Below are positions 7,773-16,433 of a DNA stretch of 64,000 nt, piece after piece. A model generated the notes under the pieces. That model was not told the DNA's origin. It made no database searches and was given only the letters and a program-made list of their open reading frames with translations. Every line of letters begins with the position of its first letter. Position 1 is the first letter of the stretch. The translations under genes were made by a program, and so were the position numbers. The stretch comes from JACJVV01 sp964581515 (GTDB lineage: Archaea > Nanobdellota > Nanobdellia > Woesearchaeales > JACJVV01), in the NCBI GenBank assembly GCA_964581515.1, contig CAZOOV010000011.1, positions 30,512-94,511 of the forward strand. The letters are read 5' to 3'.

Positions 7773-8314
7773 TTGAATAGCCCCTGTGTAAAATGCAGTC
7801 TTGTCTTAGGATCTATTCTGTTATTACTATCCTTATCCACTATATCATAACTGCCTAAGTAATCCATGATTTCCCATTTAGAGACACCAATTGTCTCAGA
7901 TGCTTGGCCAATTGAAATTCCTAGACCATACATCTTTAGACCATTTTTAACCTGAACGTGCTTTATTATTTGAAGTATATTTGTATCAAGATTCTTATCA
8001 AATTTCTTAAGATGATCAAATACAGACCTTATCTTCGTCCTAAAAGTAGCTTCATTATTAATGCCATCAAGAGCAGACTTTACAAGTTTATGTAGTGTCT
8101 TCTTCTCAAGACTTGAATTCTTAGAATATATCTTATATAAGGAATAGACAAGTATGGAAACACTTATGCTATCCTGATCACGAAACAAAGAGACATTTTC
8201 CATAATACTATCATTCAAGCTTTTTAATTCTGCTGAAATCATCCTATCAGAAGATAACATATCCCTTAACGAAGTTAAGACAGAAATAATGTTATTCTTT
8301 ATCTCATCATTCAT
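7769..8314 (-). CDS. Partner of PIN protein with C-terminal helix-turn-helix
   Basis: 181 residues, mostly helical. The last third contains GLGISIGQASETIGVSKWEIMDYLG, a convincing helix-turn-helix with the turn at IGVS, as in UPF0175/MerR-like antitoxin DNA readers. An AGGTGTT motif precedes the ATG. The order regulator-then-PIN with ATGA overlap is that of toxin-antitoxin pairs, but the length of the helical N-terminus is unusual for an antitoxin. I do not recognise the family. Confidence 0.6.
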   Translation of the reverse strand: MNDEIKNNIISVLTSLRDMLSSDRMISAELKSLNDSIMENVSLFRDQDSISVSILVYSLYKIYSKNSSLEKKTLHKLVKSALDGINNEATFRTKIRSVFDHLKKFDKNLDTNILQIIKHVQVKNGLKMYGLGISIGQASETIGVSKWEIMDYLGSYDIVDKDSNNRIDPKTRLHFTQGLFK

Positions 8315-8465
8315 ATCATTACAATAACACCTGTATTATTTAAATCTTTTCAAGATAAATGTAGAGTAACTAGTAGAGTAACTAATCGTTCTCAAAATAT
8401 GCTCAAAACACCACCGAAAAGTATTTAAATTATCTTCTGCAAGGAAGAATGTATAACTATTGATA

Positions 8466-8495
8466 AGTGGATGATTGATGAGTGGATGATTGATG
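8466..8495. repeat. Perfect 15-bp tandem duplication at a gene start
   Basis: AGTGGATGATTGATG occurs at 8466-8480 and again at 8481-8495. The second copy ends in the ATG used by the Arv GTPase. The in-frame ATG in the first copy meets TGA after two codons, so the duplication leaves a decoy start. Confidence 0.85.
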
Positions 8496-9119
8496 ATTGG
8501 TAAGATAAAAAACATTTTCAACAAATTCTTGGCTAAATTTATCAAGAAGAAAGATATGAAGATTGGACTTTATGGTCCTCCAAACGGTGGAAAAACAACA
8601 TTAGCTAACAGAATCTGCAAAGATTGGATTGGAGAAGACATGGGAACTGTCTCAAATATGGCACACGAGACAAGAGAGATTCAAATCAAAGAACAAATCA
8701 AGATTAAATCAAAAGGAAAAGAACTAACATTCAACCTTATCGACACACCAGGTATTGCTACAAAAATAGATTATGAAGAATTTCTTAAAGCAGGCATGAA
8801 AGAAGCAGATGCTAAAAAAAGAGCTAAAGAAGCAACAAAAGGAGTAATTGATTCTATTAAATGGCTCGATGATGTGGATATTGTAATAGTAGTCCTAGAT
8901 GCAACTCTTGATCCTTATTCACAAGTTAATATAACTATTATTGGTAATCTACAGGCAAGAAAAATACCTGTATTAATAGTAGGAAACAAAATTGATCTCA
9001 AAAAAGCAAAAATAAAAAAGATTGAAGCAGCTTTCCCTCAGTATGATGTCGTTGGCATATCAGCTAAATACGGAAAGAAGATTGATAAATTTTATGAAAA
9101 GCTTTTTGAAGTTTCGTAA
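8493..9119 (+). CDS. arvA: Era-like small GTPase, ArvA (archaeal vesiculation) type
   Basis: About 208 residues from ATG 8493. A short basic amphipathic N-terminus is followed by G1 GPPNGGKTT, G3 DTPG (LIDTPGIATKIDY) and G4 NKID (VGNKIDLKKA), with a G5-like SAKYG. It is followed by a DUF2073 gene and a zinc-ribbon gene. This conserved euryarchaeal trio was reported to drive extracellular vesicle formation in haloarchaea (ArvA-ArvB-ArvC). Identification rests on motif content plus gene order. The amphipathic N-terminus fits membrane association. An internal ATG at about 8556 is a less likely start. Confidence 0.78.
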   Translation: MIGKIKNIFNKFLAKFIKKKDMKIGLYGPPNGGKTTLANRICKDWIGEDMGTVSNMAHETREIQIKEQIKIKSKGKELTFNLIDTPGIATKIDYEEFLKAGMKEADAKKRAKEATKGVIDSIKWLDDVDIVIVVLDATLDPYSQVNITIIGNLQARKIPVLIVGNKIDLKKAKIKKIEAAFPQYDVVGISAKYGKKIDKFYEKLFEVS

Positions 9120-9141
9120 ATAAAAAAAAGAGGTATCTTAA

Positions 9142-9540
9142 ATGGTCACACTAAGAATATTACCATACAGTGAGATTGAGCATCTAAGCTCACTTGGAAG
9201 AATCAGAAAGATACTTACCATTGCTAAAGAGAATAAGATAGTATTGATGCAAGGAAGATTAAGAAAAGAAGAAGAAGCTGAGCTCATTAAAACCACTATG
9301 GAGGAGATAGACAAATACTTCAAAGGAATTGAGCTTGCAGTCATATACCCAAAAGATCAGAAAGAATCAGGTGTATTCTCAAATCTTAAATATAACATAA
9401 TTAATACACTTCTAGGCGATAGGCAAGGCCTTACTATTGTCGGTCCAGCCTCTATTGTAAAACAGATCAAAAAAGACCCTAAGAAAATAGAACTTCTTAC
9501 TCAAGAGAAATCAAAATCATCCAAAAGAAAAAAGAGATGA
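9142..9540 (+). CDS. arvB: DUF2073 family protein, ArvB type
   Basis: 132 residues with the family pattern: LRILPYSEIEHLSSLGRIRKI at the start, a Glu-rich helix, then IELAVIYPKDQ and a GLTIVGPASIVKQIKKDP stretch near the end, with a basic tail. DUF2073 proteins almost always follow the Era-like GTPase, as here with a 22-nt gap, and are thought to act with it. No enzymatic motif is visible. Confidence 0.78.
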   Translation: MVTLRILPYSEIEHLSSLGRIRKILTIAKENKIVLMQGRLRKEEEAELIKTTMEEIDKYFKGIELAVIYPKDQKESGVFSNLKYNIINTLLGDRQGLTIVGPASIVKQIKKDPKKIELLTQEKSKSSKRKKR

Positions 9541-9598
9541 TAAGTGCAATTAGATAGGTAAATAATATAAATAATAAGAATTCTGAAGGAAATAGAAG

Positions 9599-9994
9599 AT
9601 GCCACACCAATGTGTTCGATGCAGCGCTTTGTACCAAGATGGAGCAAAAGAGATCCTCAGTGGGTGCAAATGCGGAGGGAAACTGTTTTTCTATATTAAG
9701 AAATCAAAACTTGAGCAGCTCAAAAAAGCAGCTGAAGAGGTTCAACTTTCTCCTAAAGAAAAGACACAGATAGAAAAAGATGTCAGAGAGCTTGTTGGTG
9801 ATAAAGTAGGGAAAGATGACCCAGTGATTCTTGATATTGAGTCAATAAGGATAAAAAAACCAGGACAATATGAACTCGATCTAGTTCATCTATTCAAAGG
9901 TGACCCACTTGTCTTCAAGCTTGAAGAAGGCAAATATATGATTGATGTCATAGAGACATTCAATAAGTTCACTAAGAAAGTCAGAAGGAAATGA
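9599..9994 (+). CDS. arvC: Zinc-ribbon protein, ArvC type
   Basis: 131 residues. The N-terminal CVRCSALY...GCKCGGKLFFYIKK is a zinc ribbon. A helical middle leads into a C-terminal segment (DIESIRIKKPGQYELDLVHLF...PLVFKLEEGKYMIDV) typical of COG3364. It is the third member of the GTPase/DUF2073/zinc-ribbon operon. The stop overlaps the next gene by 4 nt. Confidence 0.78.
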   Translation: MPHQCVRCSALYQDGAKEILSGCKCGGKLFFYIKKSKLEQLKKAAEEVQLSPKEKTQIEKDVRELVGDKVGKDDPVILDIESIRIKKPGQYELDLVHLFKGDPLVFKLEEGKYMIDVIETFNKFTKKVRRK

Positions 9995-10485
9995 AGCCAA
10001 TTATAAGAAAAGCAAAGATTTCTGATATTAATCAACTTATCAATCTACAAAGACTGCTTATCAAATTTGAGAGCAAGATAAACAAACATACACGAAAAGG
10101 AATTCTGTATTATACTAAAAAAGAATTGAGTTCAGCAATCAAAAGCAAGAATGCCACAGTATATGTAATTGAAGATATATCTATAAAAGATAAATCAACA
10201 AAGAATCAATCAAAAATAATCGCATCTGGCCTCAGCAGAATAATTAAATCAGATCCTTGGGACAAATATGATAAGAAGGGCTACTTAGGTATGATGTTTG
10301 TCTTGCCAGAATATAGAAAACAAGGACTTGGAAATAAGATAATTAAAGCACTACTCTCATGGCTTAAAGAAAAGAAGATAAAAGAAGTGCACTTATGTGT
10401 CTATCCTGAAAATAAAGGCGCTGTAGCCCTCTATAAGAAAGCTGGATTCAAAGAATTCTATTCATACATGAGAAAATTAAATTAA
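9991..10485 (+). CDS. GNAT-family N-acetyltransferase
   Basis: 164 residues. The acetyl-CoA motif A is LGMMFVLPEYRKQGLGNKII (V-x-P-x-x-R-x-x-G-x-G), followed by motif B VHLCVYPENKGAVALYKKAGF. The substrate is unknown. It overlaps arvC by 4 nt (ATGA), so it is co-expressed with the vesiculation operon here. Whether that is functional or positional cannot be told. Confidence 0.82.
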   Translation: MKPIIRKAKISDINQLINLQRLLIKFESKINKHTRKGILYYTKKELSSAIKSKNATVYVIEDISIKDKSTKNQSKIIASGLSRIIKSDPWDKYDKKGYLGMMFVLPEYRKQGLGNKIIKALLSWLKEKKIKEVHLCVYPENKGAVALYKKAGFKEFYSYMRKLN

Positions 10486-10533
10486 AACAACTAATACTAA
10501 AAGAACAATTAATACAGAAATAATTCTTATTTA

Positions 10534-11850
10534 TCAATCCTTAACATATTTATACGCCGGTCTTATTATCCTTTTGCCATTGATGAGTTCTTCAATTCTA
10601 TGTGCACACCATCCTGTAATCCTTCCCATAGCAAATAAAGGAGTGAATACTTCTTCAGGCAGATCAAGTGCTTTGTACACAAATCCTGAATAAAAATCAA
10701 CATTAGGAGATATTATCTTATCTTTGCCAGTGACCATCTTAAATGCAATAGGTGCTAATTCCTTAATCATAAGATGAAGATTAAATTCATCCTCTAATTT
10801 TTTCTCTTTTGCCAGTTTTGACGCATATTTCTCGAGAATAACAGCTCTTGGGTCTGACAATGTATAAACTGCATGACCCATACCATAAATAAGACCAGAA
10901 CCATCACCTGCTTCTTTTTTCAGAATCTTTTTAAGATAATCTAGCACTGCTTTCTTATCGGCCCATTTATTTCTTGGGATATTTTTCTTTATATCTTCCA
11001 TCATATGTACAACAGCAATATTAGCCCCTCCATGAAGAGGTCCTTTCAATGAACCGATTGCTGCAGCAATTGAAGAATAGATATCAGTTCCTGAAGATGT
11101 TGTTACGTGCACTGTAAAAGAAGAATTGTTTCCTCCACCGTGTTCTGCATGCAACATAAGGCATACATCAAGTATCTCAGCCTCAAGTTTAGTATATTTT
11201 GAATTCTCTCTAATGAGACTCAAGAATTGTTCTGCAACACTAAGATCAGGATTCATATGATGCAAAAATAAAGACTCATTCTTTTTTTGATGTGCAAAGG
11301 CAACATATGTATATGCAACAAAAGCAGGAAAGTTCACAATAAGCCACAAACTCTTCCAGATATTTCCTTCTATAGAAAGATCATCAGGGTCTTTCTCATT
11401 GCTGTAAAGCACAAGTACAGAACGTGCAAGCTTATTCATTATGCTTGGACTTACTTTTTTCAAAAAGATGTTTTGTACAAACTCTTTTGGTACTTTCTTT
11501 TTTTTCCTTAAATATTCTAAGAATTCTTGTTCTTCTTTTTCACTGGGCATTCTTCCAAATAAGAGCAAAAATGCAGTCCTCTCAAGACCAAACTTATTCT
11601 TAGAGTTGAATTTACCAACAATATCATTTATATCAATTCCCCTATATTTTAATTCGCCTTTTACAGCGGTCCTCTCTTCATCCTTAACAACGCTTCCTAC
11701 AACAGAAGAAATCTTAGTAAGCCCTACTAAAACACCTGCATTAGTTATTGGATCTCTGAGTCCTCTATAGACATGATATCGATTATAAAAATTTGTATCT
11801 ATTCCATTATCTTTTACCAATTTTGCAAGTTTGTCTATGTATTTTGTCAT
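10534..11850 (-). CDS. gltA: Citrate synthase
   Basis: Condenses oxaloacetate with acetyl-CoA. The 438-residue protein carries the three catalytic-site signatures: LMLHAEHGGGNNSSF (His), GMGHAVYTLSDPRA (His of G-x-G-H-x-V-Y) and NVDFYSGFVY (Asp). The substrate-site GPLHGGAN is also present. Length is normal for type I/II citrate synthase. No other TCA enzyme is in the window, so its pathway context here is open. A trinucleotide-like ATG/GAT run at 11868-11882 lies in its upstream region. Confidence 0.93.
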   Translation of the reverse strand: MTKYIDKLAKLVKDNGIDTNFYNRYHVYRGLRDPITNAGVLVGLTKISSVVGSVVKDEERTAVKGELKYRGIDINDIVGKFNSKNKFGLERTAFLLLFGRMPSEKEEQEFLEYLRKKKKVPKEFVQNIFLKKVSPSIMNKLARSVLVLYSNEKDPDDLSIEGNIWKSLWLIVNFPAFVAYTYVAFAHQKKNESLFLHHMNPDLSVAEQFLSLIRENSKYTKLEAEILDVCLMLHAEHGGGNNSSFTVHVTTSSGTDIYSSIAAAIGSLKGPLHGGANIAVVHMMEDIKKNIPRNKWADKKAVLDYLKKILKKEAGDGSGLIYGMGHAVYTLSDPRAVILEKYASKLAKEKKLEDEFNLHLMIKELAPIAFKMVTGKDKIISPNVDFYSGFVYKALDLPEEVFTPLFAMGRITGWCAHRIEELINGKRIIRPAYKYVKD

Positions 11851-11896
11851 TTTTTACCTTAAAATTAATGATGATGATGATAATAGTAATAATTCT

Positions 11897-11970
11897 ATTT
11901 TGCCATAATTTCAACTATACTTTCACTTTCTGAAAGTCTGTTGAAATCATTTTGCCATGATTTCAACTAT
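11897..11970. repeat. Imperfect duplication of the YchF gene 3' end
   Basis: A segment of about 22 bp, TTTTGCCATRATTTCAACTATA, is present around 11898-11919 and again around 11950-11971 with one mismatch. The second copy encodes the last codons of the YchF gene. The first lies just past its stop. A CTTTC/GAAAG inverted repeat sits between them. This looks like local slippage or a repaired 3' end. Confidence 0.7.
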
Positions 11971-13134
11971 ATCAAGGTTCTCAAGCTTATGATCTTTTCC
12001 CATTGGCAATTTTGTTCTTACATTTATTGCCTTAATGAAATTATCACCAAAATCAGTATGAAGTCTATAAGCAAAATCAATAGCAGTAGCATTTTCCTTC
12101 ATGAGGAAACAATCAGGGAGTACATTACCGTCACTATCTTCAAGCTTGCCTACTCCACCAGGAAATATTGCCTTATATTTCAACAATTCAAATACTGCAG
12201 CATCAAGTACATGTTGTACTCCTGTAGATGAGAAATTTTTAAGTATATGGTCTTTGATAAAACCAAGTGCATTCTTCTGTTTATCTGAAAGCTCACCTTT
12301 CACCTCATAATCAATATCACCAGGTTCATATTCAATAAGCTCATGCTTTGCAGCCTCTTTAAGTGCAAGCTCTGATTCTGCAGAGCATGCTACAAACATA
12401 ATATCTGGGAATTCTTTCTTTAATCTCTCATAATTCTCTTTTGCTATAGGAATATCCATTTTATTACATGCAACTATCATTGGTTTTGTAATCTTCCTGA
12501 GCTCTGTAGCAAGTTTAAACACTTGTTCCTCACTCCAATCAAGAATATTAGCTGGAAGTGCAAGTTTCTTTAGTGTATCTTCAACCATTTCTTCTGTAAC
12601 CATCAGTCCTGATAATTGTTTTCCAATAGCTTTATGAAGTTCCCCATGTGTCTGTTGAACCTGTCGTGCAAATTTATCCCATCCTTTCTTTATTATTTCT
12701 GCATACCAGAAATCAAGTTCTTCGCTAAGAAATTTAACATCATTTGCAGGATCATAACTTCCAGGATCAATAGGTTCTCCTTTCTCATTTGTAGTTCCTG
12801 CACAGTCTATTACATGTATTAATACATGTGCTTGTCTTAAATCATCAAGAAACTGATTACCCATACCTTTGCCTTCATGTGCTCCTGGAACAAGTCCTGC
12901 AACATCTATCATCTCAACAGGTACGAATCTAAAACCTTTTACGACGTATCCTTCACGAGGATTAGATACTTTCCCAAATTCTTGTGCAACATCCTTTATT
13001 TTTACATAACCTACTCCAGAATTAGGCTTTATTGTCGCGAAAGGATAGTTAGCTATCTCAACTTCTGCAAGTGTCGCAGCCTTAAAAAAAGTAGATTTAC
13101 CGACATTAGCTTTACCAACAACCCCAACTATCAT
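11947..13134 (-). CDS. ychF: YchF/Ola1-type P-loop NTPase
   Basis: 395 residues. G1 is GKANVGKST, G3 is DVAGLVPGAHEGKGMGNQFLDDLR (the YchF signature), and G4 is NKMD. The bacterial and eukaryotic ATP-preferring members have a non-canonical NxxE here, so this one should prefer GTP. A coiled-coil insertion follows, then a C-terminal TGS domain (AIDFAYRLHTDFGDNFIKAINVR). The family binds ribosomes and modulates translation and stress responses. Start is fixed by the conserved N-terminal beta strand. Confidence 0.92.
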   Translation of the reverse strand: MIVGVVGKANVGKSTFFKAATLAEVEIANYPFATIKPNSGVGYVKIKDVAQEFGKVSNPREGYVVKGFRFVPVEMIDVAGLVPGAHEGKGMGNQFLDDLRQAHVLIHVIDCAGTTNEKGEPIDPGSYDPANDVKFLSEELDFWYAEIIKKGWDKFARQVQQTHGELHKAIGKQLSGLMVTEEMVEDTLKKLALPANILDWSEEQVFKLATELRKITKPMIVACNKMDIPIAKENYERLKKEFPDIMFVACSAESELALKEAAKHELIEYEPGDIDYEVKGELSDKQKNALGFIKDHILKNFSSTGVQHVLDAAVFELLKYKAIFPGGVGKLEDSDGNVLPDCFLMKENATAIDFAYRLHTDFGDNFIKAINVRTKLPMGKDHKLENLDIVEIMAK

Positions 13135-13267
13135 TTTATAATTAAAAAAACAGACTCATTTTATATATCTTATGTTTTAATTCAAACATACATAAAGAGA
13201 CTCGTAATTTTAGCGAAAAAGAATTTACTTGAAAAGATTTATAAGAGAGCCATCCCTATATAGCATT

Positions 13268-13936
13268 ATGCTTAAAACTGACCTACATCTGCACTCAAAA
13301 GAAGATAAAAAAGATGATCTTTCCTATTCTGCAAAAGAACTAATTGACAAAGCAGCAGAACTTAAGTTTGATGTACTTGCATTCACATTTCATCATGCAT
13401 TTTTTTGGAAAAAAGAGATAATCAATTATGCAAAAAGTAAGAATATCCTTTTAATACCTGGCTCAGAAATGCTTATTGAAAAATGTGACGTTTTAGTATA
13501 TAACATTAAGAAAGAACATCTTAAATCAATAAAAACATTCGAAGATCTCAGACAACTAAAAAAAAAGGATAAAAATATCTTTGTAATTGCTCCACATCCT
13601 TATTTCATCGTAGGTCATAGTATGGGAAATAAATTAGAAAAAAATATAGGCCTATTTGATGCAATTGAGATAAGCTGGTTCTTTACTAAAATTCTAAATC
13701 TGAACAAAAAAGCAATAAAAATTGCTAAAAAATACAATAAACCCTTGATTGCAACATCTGATAACCATTATTTCAATAATTTTGGTATAAATTATAGTCT
13801 AGTAGACTCATCAAAAGATACAAAAGCCATATTTAAAGCAATACATGAGAAAAAGATAAAGAATATATCAGAACCAAGATCAATGTTTTCATTCATAATG
13901 TTCACATTAAAAATAATTTTTAACCAAAAACAATAA
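13268..13936 (+). CDS. PHP-domain phosphoesterase-like protein
   Basis: From ATG 13268 the protein is 222 residues and opens LKTDLHLHSKEDKKDD, the first PHP metal motif (D-x-H-x-H). Later motifs are AFTFHH, PGSEM, APHPYF and ATSDNHY, the remaining metal ligands. An upstream in-frame ATG at 13229 would add 13 residues before the conserved strand and is less likely. The C-terminus ends in a hydrophobic stretch (FSFIMFTLKIIF). Substrate unknown. Other family members are histidinol phosphatases, polymerase-associated nucleases and RNases. Confidence 0.82.
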   Translation: MLKTDLHLHSKEDKKDDLSYSAKELIDKAAELKFDVLAFTFHHAFFWKKEIINYAKSKNILLIPGSEMLIEKCDVLVYNIKKEHLKSIKTFEDLRQLKKKDKNIFVIAPHPYFIVGHSMGNKLEKNIGLFDAIEISWFFTKILNLNKKAIKIAKKYNKPLIATSDNHYFNNFGINYSLVDSSKDTKAIFKAIHEKKIKNISEPRSMFSFIMFTLKIIFNQKQ

Positions 13937-13962
13937 ATACTAATGATCTTTAAAGAGTTAAT

Positions 13963-14661
13963 ATGTCAAAGCCAGAGATAGTCAATAAGTATAGTAGCGG
14001 TACTTACAAGAAGATTCTAATAGATGAGACCAGGATTAAACATAAAGATTATTTCAATATGAAATATCTCTATATCATGTGCCACGAATGGCTTATTGAA
14101 CATGCTTGGGGTCCTTCTTCCGATGCAAAATGGCCAGAAAGACTATATTTACATAGATGGTACCAAAATGGCGCACAAGAAATATGGATTTGGTGGAGAT
14201 TTAGAAAAAGATTCAACAAATTCTTAAGATATGATCTTGATATAGATTGGCACTGTGTAGGTATGGAAAAAGCAGAAATGGTCAAGAATGGTAAAAAATA
14301 CAAAATGAATAAAGGCGAAGTAGAGTTTAAGATATATCCTAAGTTAATATTTGATGCTGAAGAAGCATTTGGAAAAGGCATACTTAAAGGAATTAAAGAA
14401 ACATTTTGGCAACGTGTATATTATAAAGATATTTTAGCACATAGAAAACAATTATATCATGAATTATATCAGTTTAAGCAAGCTATCAAGACTTATCTTA
14501 ATTTACCAAAATGGTTACCTGAAGCAGAACTGAATAAATTCTGGCTAGATGATACATTACATACTCCATTCTTTGATGAAGAAGGCGAAAAAGGACCAGG
14601 ACCAGGAGGTCCACCGCAAGGACCTCCACAAGGAGCACCACAAGGTCCTCCTAGAGGTTAA
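13963..14661 (+). CDS. Conserved unknown protein with Gly/Pro/Gln tail
   Basis: 232 residues, rich in Trp and Tyr and with no membrane segment. The core (residues 20-190) includes MCHEWLIEHAWGPSSDAKWPE and YQNGAQEIWIWWRF. The end is a low-complexity tail of GPxGxPPQG repeats (about 22 residues). I do not recognise it. The aromatic core suggests a compact globular domain and the tail a flexible or sticky extension. It lies between the PHP gene and the DRG GTPase on the same strand. Confidence 0.6.
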   Translation: MSKPEIVNKYSSGTYKKILIDETRIKHKDYFNMKYLYIMCHEWLIEHAWGPSSDAKWPERLYLHRWYQNGAQEIWIWWRFRKRFNKFLRYDLDIDWHCVGMEKAEMVKNGKKYKMNKGEVEFKIYPKLIFDAEEAFGKGILKGIKETFWQRVYYKDILAHRKQLYHELYQFKQAIKTYLNLPKWLPEAELNKFWLDDTLHTPFFDEEGEKGPGPGGPPQGPPQGAPQGPPRG

Positions 14662-14764
14662 ACAATCAATACAATAAACTACATTATACTGTTAATTTAG
14701 AAGTCATTAATTCTAATCTAAATGTCAAAAACATTTTTAAGTCAATAATTATTATTTGAAGACC

Positions 14765-15916
14765 ATGGCGAAAGTTGACAAAAAGACTGCTCAACCAACT
14801 GAAAAGAAACAGAGCAAAAGAGAGATTGAAAGTAGTAAAATAACAGATCTTGAGAATCAGATCTCTAAAACTAAATACAATAAGAAAACTCAACATGCAA
14901 TTGGACTTATGAAAGCCCAACTTGCAAAACTTAAAGAAAAATCAGCAAATAAAGGAAAAGGACAAAAAAAAGGTGAAGGATTCTCAGTAAGAAAATCAGG
15001 AGATGCTACTGTTGTACTTTTAGGATTTCCATCAGTAGGAAAATCCACTTTATTAAATGCCCTAACAAATGCAGAATCACAAATTGCACATTATGCGTTC
15101 ACTACACTTACTTGTATACCTGGCACAATGGATTATAAAGGTGCAAAAATTCAGATATTAGACGTTCCAGGGATTGTTGAGGGTGCAGCAAATGGAAGTG
15201 GTAGAGGAAAAGAAGTTCTACAGACTATCAGAAGTGCAAATTTAATTTTAGTAGTGCTTGATGTATTATTTCCTGAACAACACAAAAAGATACTCAAAGA
15301 AGTAAAAGAAGTAGGCGTAAGGATGAATCAGACTAAACCTGATGTAAGAATCAAAAAAACAATCAAAGGAGGTATTGACGTAGGTTCAACTGTTAAGATA
15401 ACTAAAATAGATAAAGAAACAGTTTGCGACATGCTTAAGGCTATGGGTTATGTCAATGCAAGTGTCGTCCTACGTGAAGATATAAATGCAGATCAATTAA
15501 TTGACGCTGTAGAAGCAAACAAAGAATATATTCCAGCAGTAACAGTACTTAATAAAATAGATTTAGTAACAGAAAATCAAATAAGTGATTTCTGTAAAGA
15601 AATAAATGTAGACCTAAAGATATCAGCTCAAAAAAAAGAGCATATTGATGACTTAAAAGAATTAATATTTAGCAGACTCAGTTTTATAAGGCTATATCTC
15701 AAAGAGATCGGTAAGAAAGCAGATTATAAAGAACCTTTAATTGTAAAGAGTCCTTGCACATTAAGGAATTTGTGTGAAAAACTGCATCGAGATTTTATGA
15801 TAAAATTCAAATTTGCAAGAATATGGGGAAGTTCAGTAAAATTTGACAGTCAGAAAATTACTAATCTCAGGCATGAACTAAAAGATGAAGATGTAGTCGA
15901 GCTTCACATGAAATAA
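14765..15916 (+). CDS. DRG-family (developmentally regulated) GTPase
   Basis: 383 residues from ATG 14765. The Lys-rich helical N-terminus (LENQISKTKYNKKTQ) leads to G1 GFPSVGKSTLL, G3 DVPGIVEGAANGSGRGKEVL and G4 NKID, with a C-terminal TGS domain (ARIWGSSVKFDSQ...DEDVVELH). This is the archaeal DRG protein, a ribosome-associated translation GTPase of the Obg superfamily. Length matches the family (about 365). A frame extension three codons upstream starts with TTG and is not needed. Confidence 0.93.
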   Translation: MAKVDKKTAQPTEKKQSKREIESSKITDLENQISKTKYNKKTQHAIGLMKAQLAKLKEKSANKGKGQKKGEGFSVRKSGDATVVLLGFPSVGKSTLLNALTNAESQIAHYAFTTLTCIPGTMDYKGAKIQILDVPGIVEGAANGSGRGKEVLQTIRSANLILVVLDVLFPEQHKKILKEVKEVGVRMNQTKPDVRIKKTIKGGIDVGSTVKITKIDKETVCDMLKAMGYVNASVVLREDINADQLIDAVEANKEYIPAVTVLNKIDLVTENQISDFCKEINVDLKISAQKKEHIDDLKELIFSRLSFIRLYLKEIGKKADYKEPLIVKSPCTLRNLCEKLHRDFMIKFKFARIWGSSVKFDSQKITNLRHELKDEDVVELHMK

Positions 15917-15932
15917 GATTTTCAATAATTAT

Positions 15933-16421
15933 ATGGCTATTATATTAAATAAGACCATGAAAGACATAAAAGTAAGATTAGTCAAGAACAAGAAAGAATT
16001 AAACATTGTACATAAAATAAGAGAGACAGTCTTCATAAAAGAACAGAAAGTATCAAAAGATATAGAATACGATGAACATGAAACTTCAGCAAAGCACATT
16101 ATCGCATTTTACAAAGATATTCCTGCAGGCTGTGCAAGAATAAGATTTCTAAGAAAGAATAAAGACAAGAACAAAAAAGACAATAAGTCTAAAGCTAAAC
16201 TAGAAAGAATAGCAGTTCTCAAAAGATACAGAGGAAAGAGTGTAGGTAAAGCTTTGCTTAAATATATGATATCATACTCAAAAAGAAGAAAAGCAAAAGA
16301 AATAATGATGCATGCTCAACATTACGCTCTACCTTTCTATAAAAAATGCGGATTTAAGCCTAAAGGAAAGATATTCTATGAAGCAAAAATTAAGCATGTT
16401 AAGATGCATCATAAAAAATAA
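15933..16421 (+). CDS. GNAT-family N-acetyltransferase, ElaA/YjcF-like
   Basis: 162 residues. The VFIKEQKVSKDIEYDEHE region and LERIAVLKRYRGKSVGKALL (acetyl-CoA motif with R-x-x-G-x-G-K) followed by ALPFYKKCGFKPKGKIF match the YjcF/ElaA branch of small-molecule GNATs. It starts 16 nt after the DRG gene and is probably co-transcribed. Confidence 0.8.
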   Translation: MAIILNKTMKDIKVRLVKNKKELNIVHKIRETVFIKEQKVSKDIEYDEHETSAKHIIAFYKDIPAGCARIRFLRKNKDKNKKDNKSKAKLERIAVLKRYRGKSVGKALLKYMISYSKRRKAKEIMMHAQHYALPFYKKCGFKPKGKIFYEAKIKHVKMHHKK

Positions 16422-16433
16422 CAAAAAGACCAT

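Noticed and set aside
11868..11882. ATG/GAT trinucleotide run near the citrate synthase promoter
   Set aside because: Only four or five units; looked at as a box C element of a C/D guide RNA, but no D box or terminal stem follows.
13229..13267. Upstream start for the PHP gene
   Set aside because: Adds 13 residues before the conserved metal-binding strand; ATG 13268 fits the family better.
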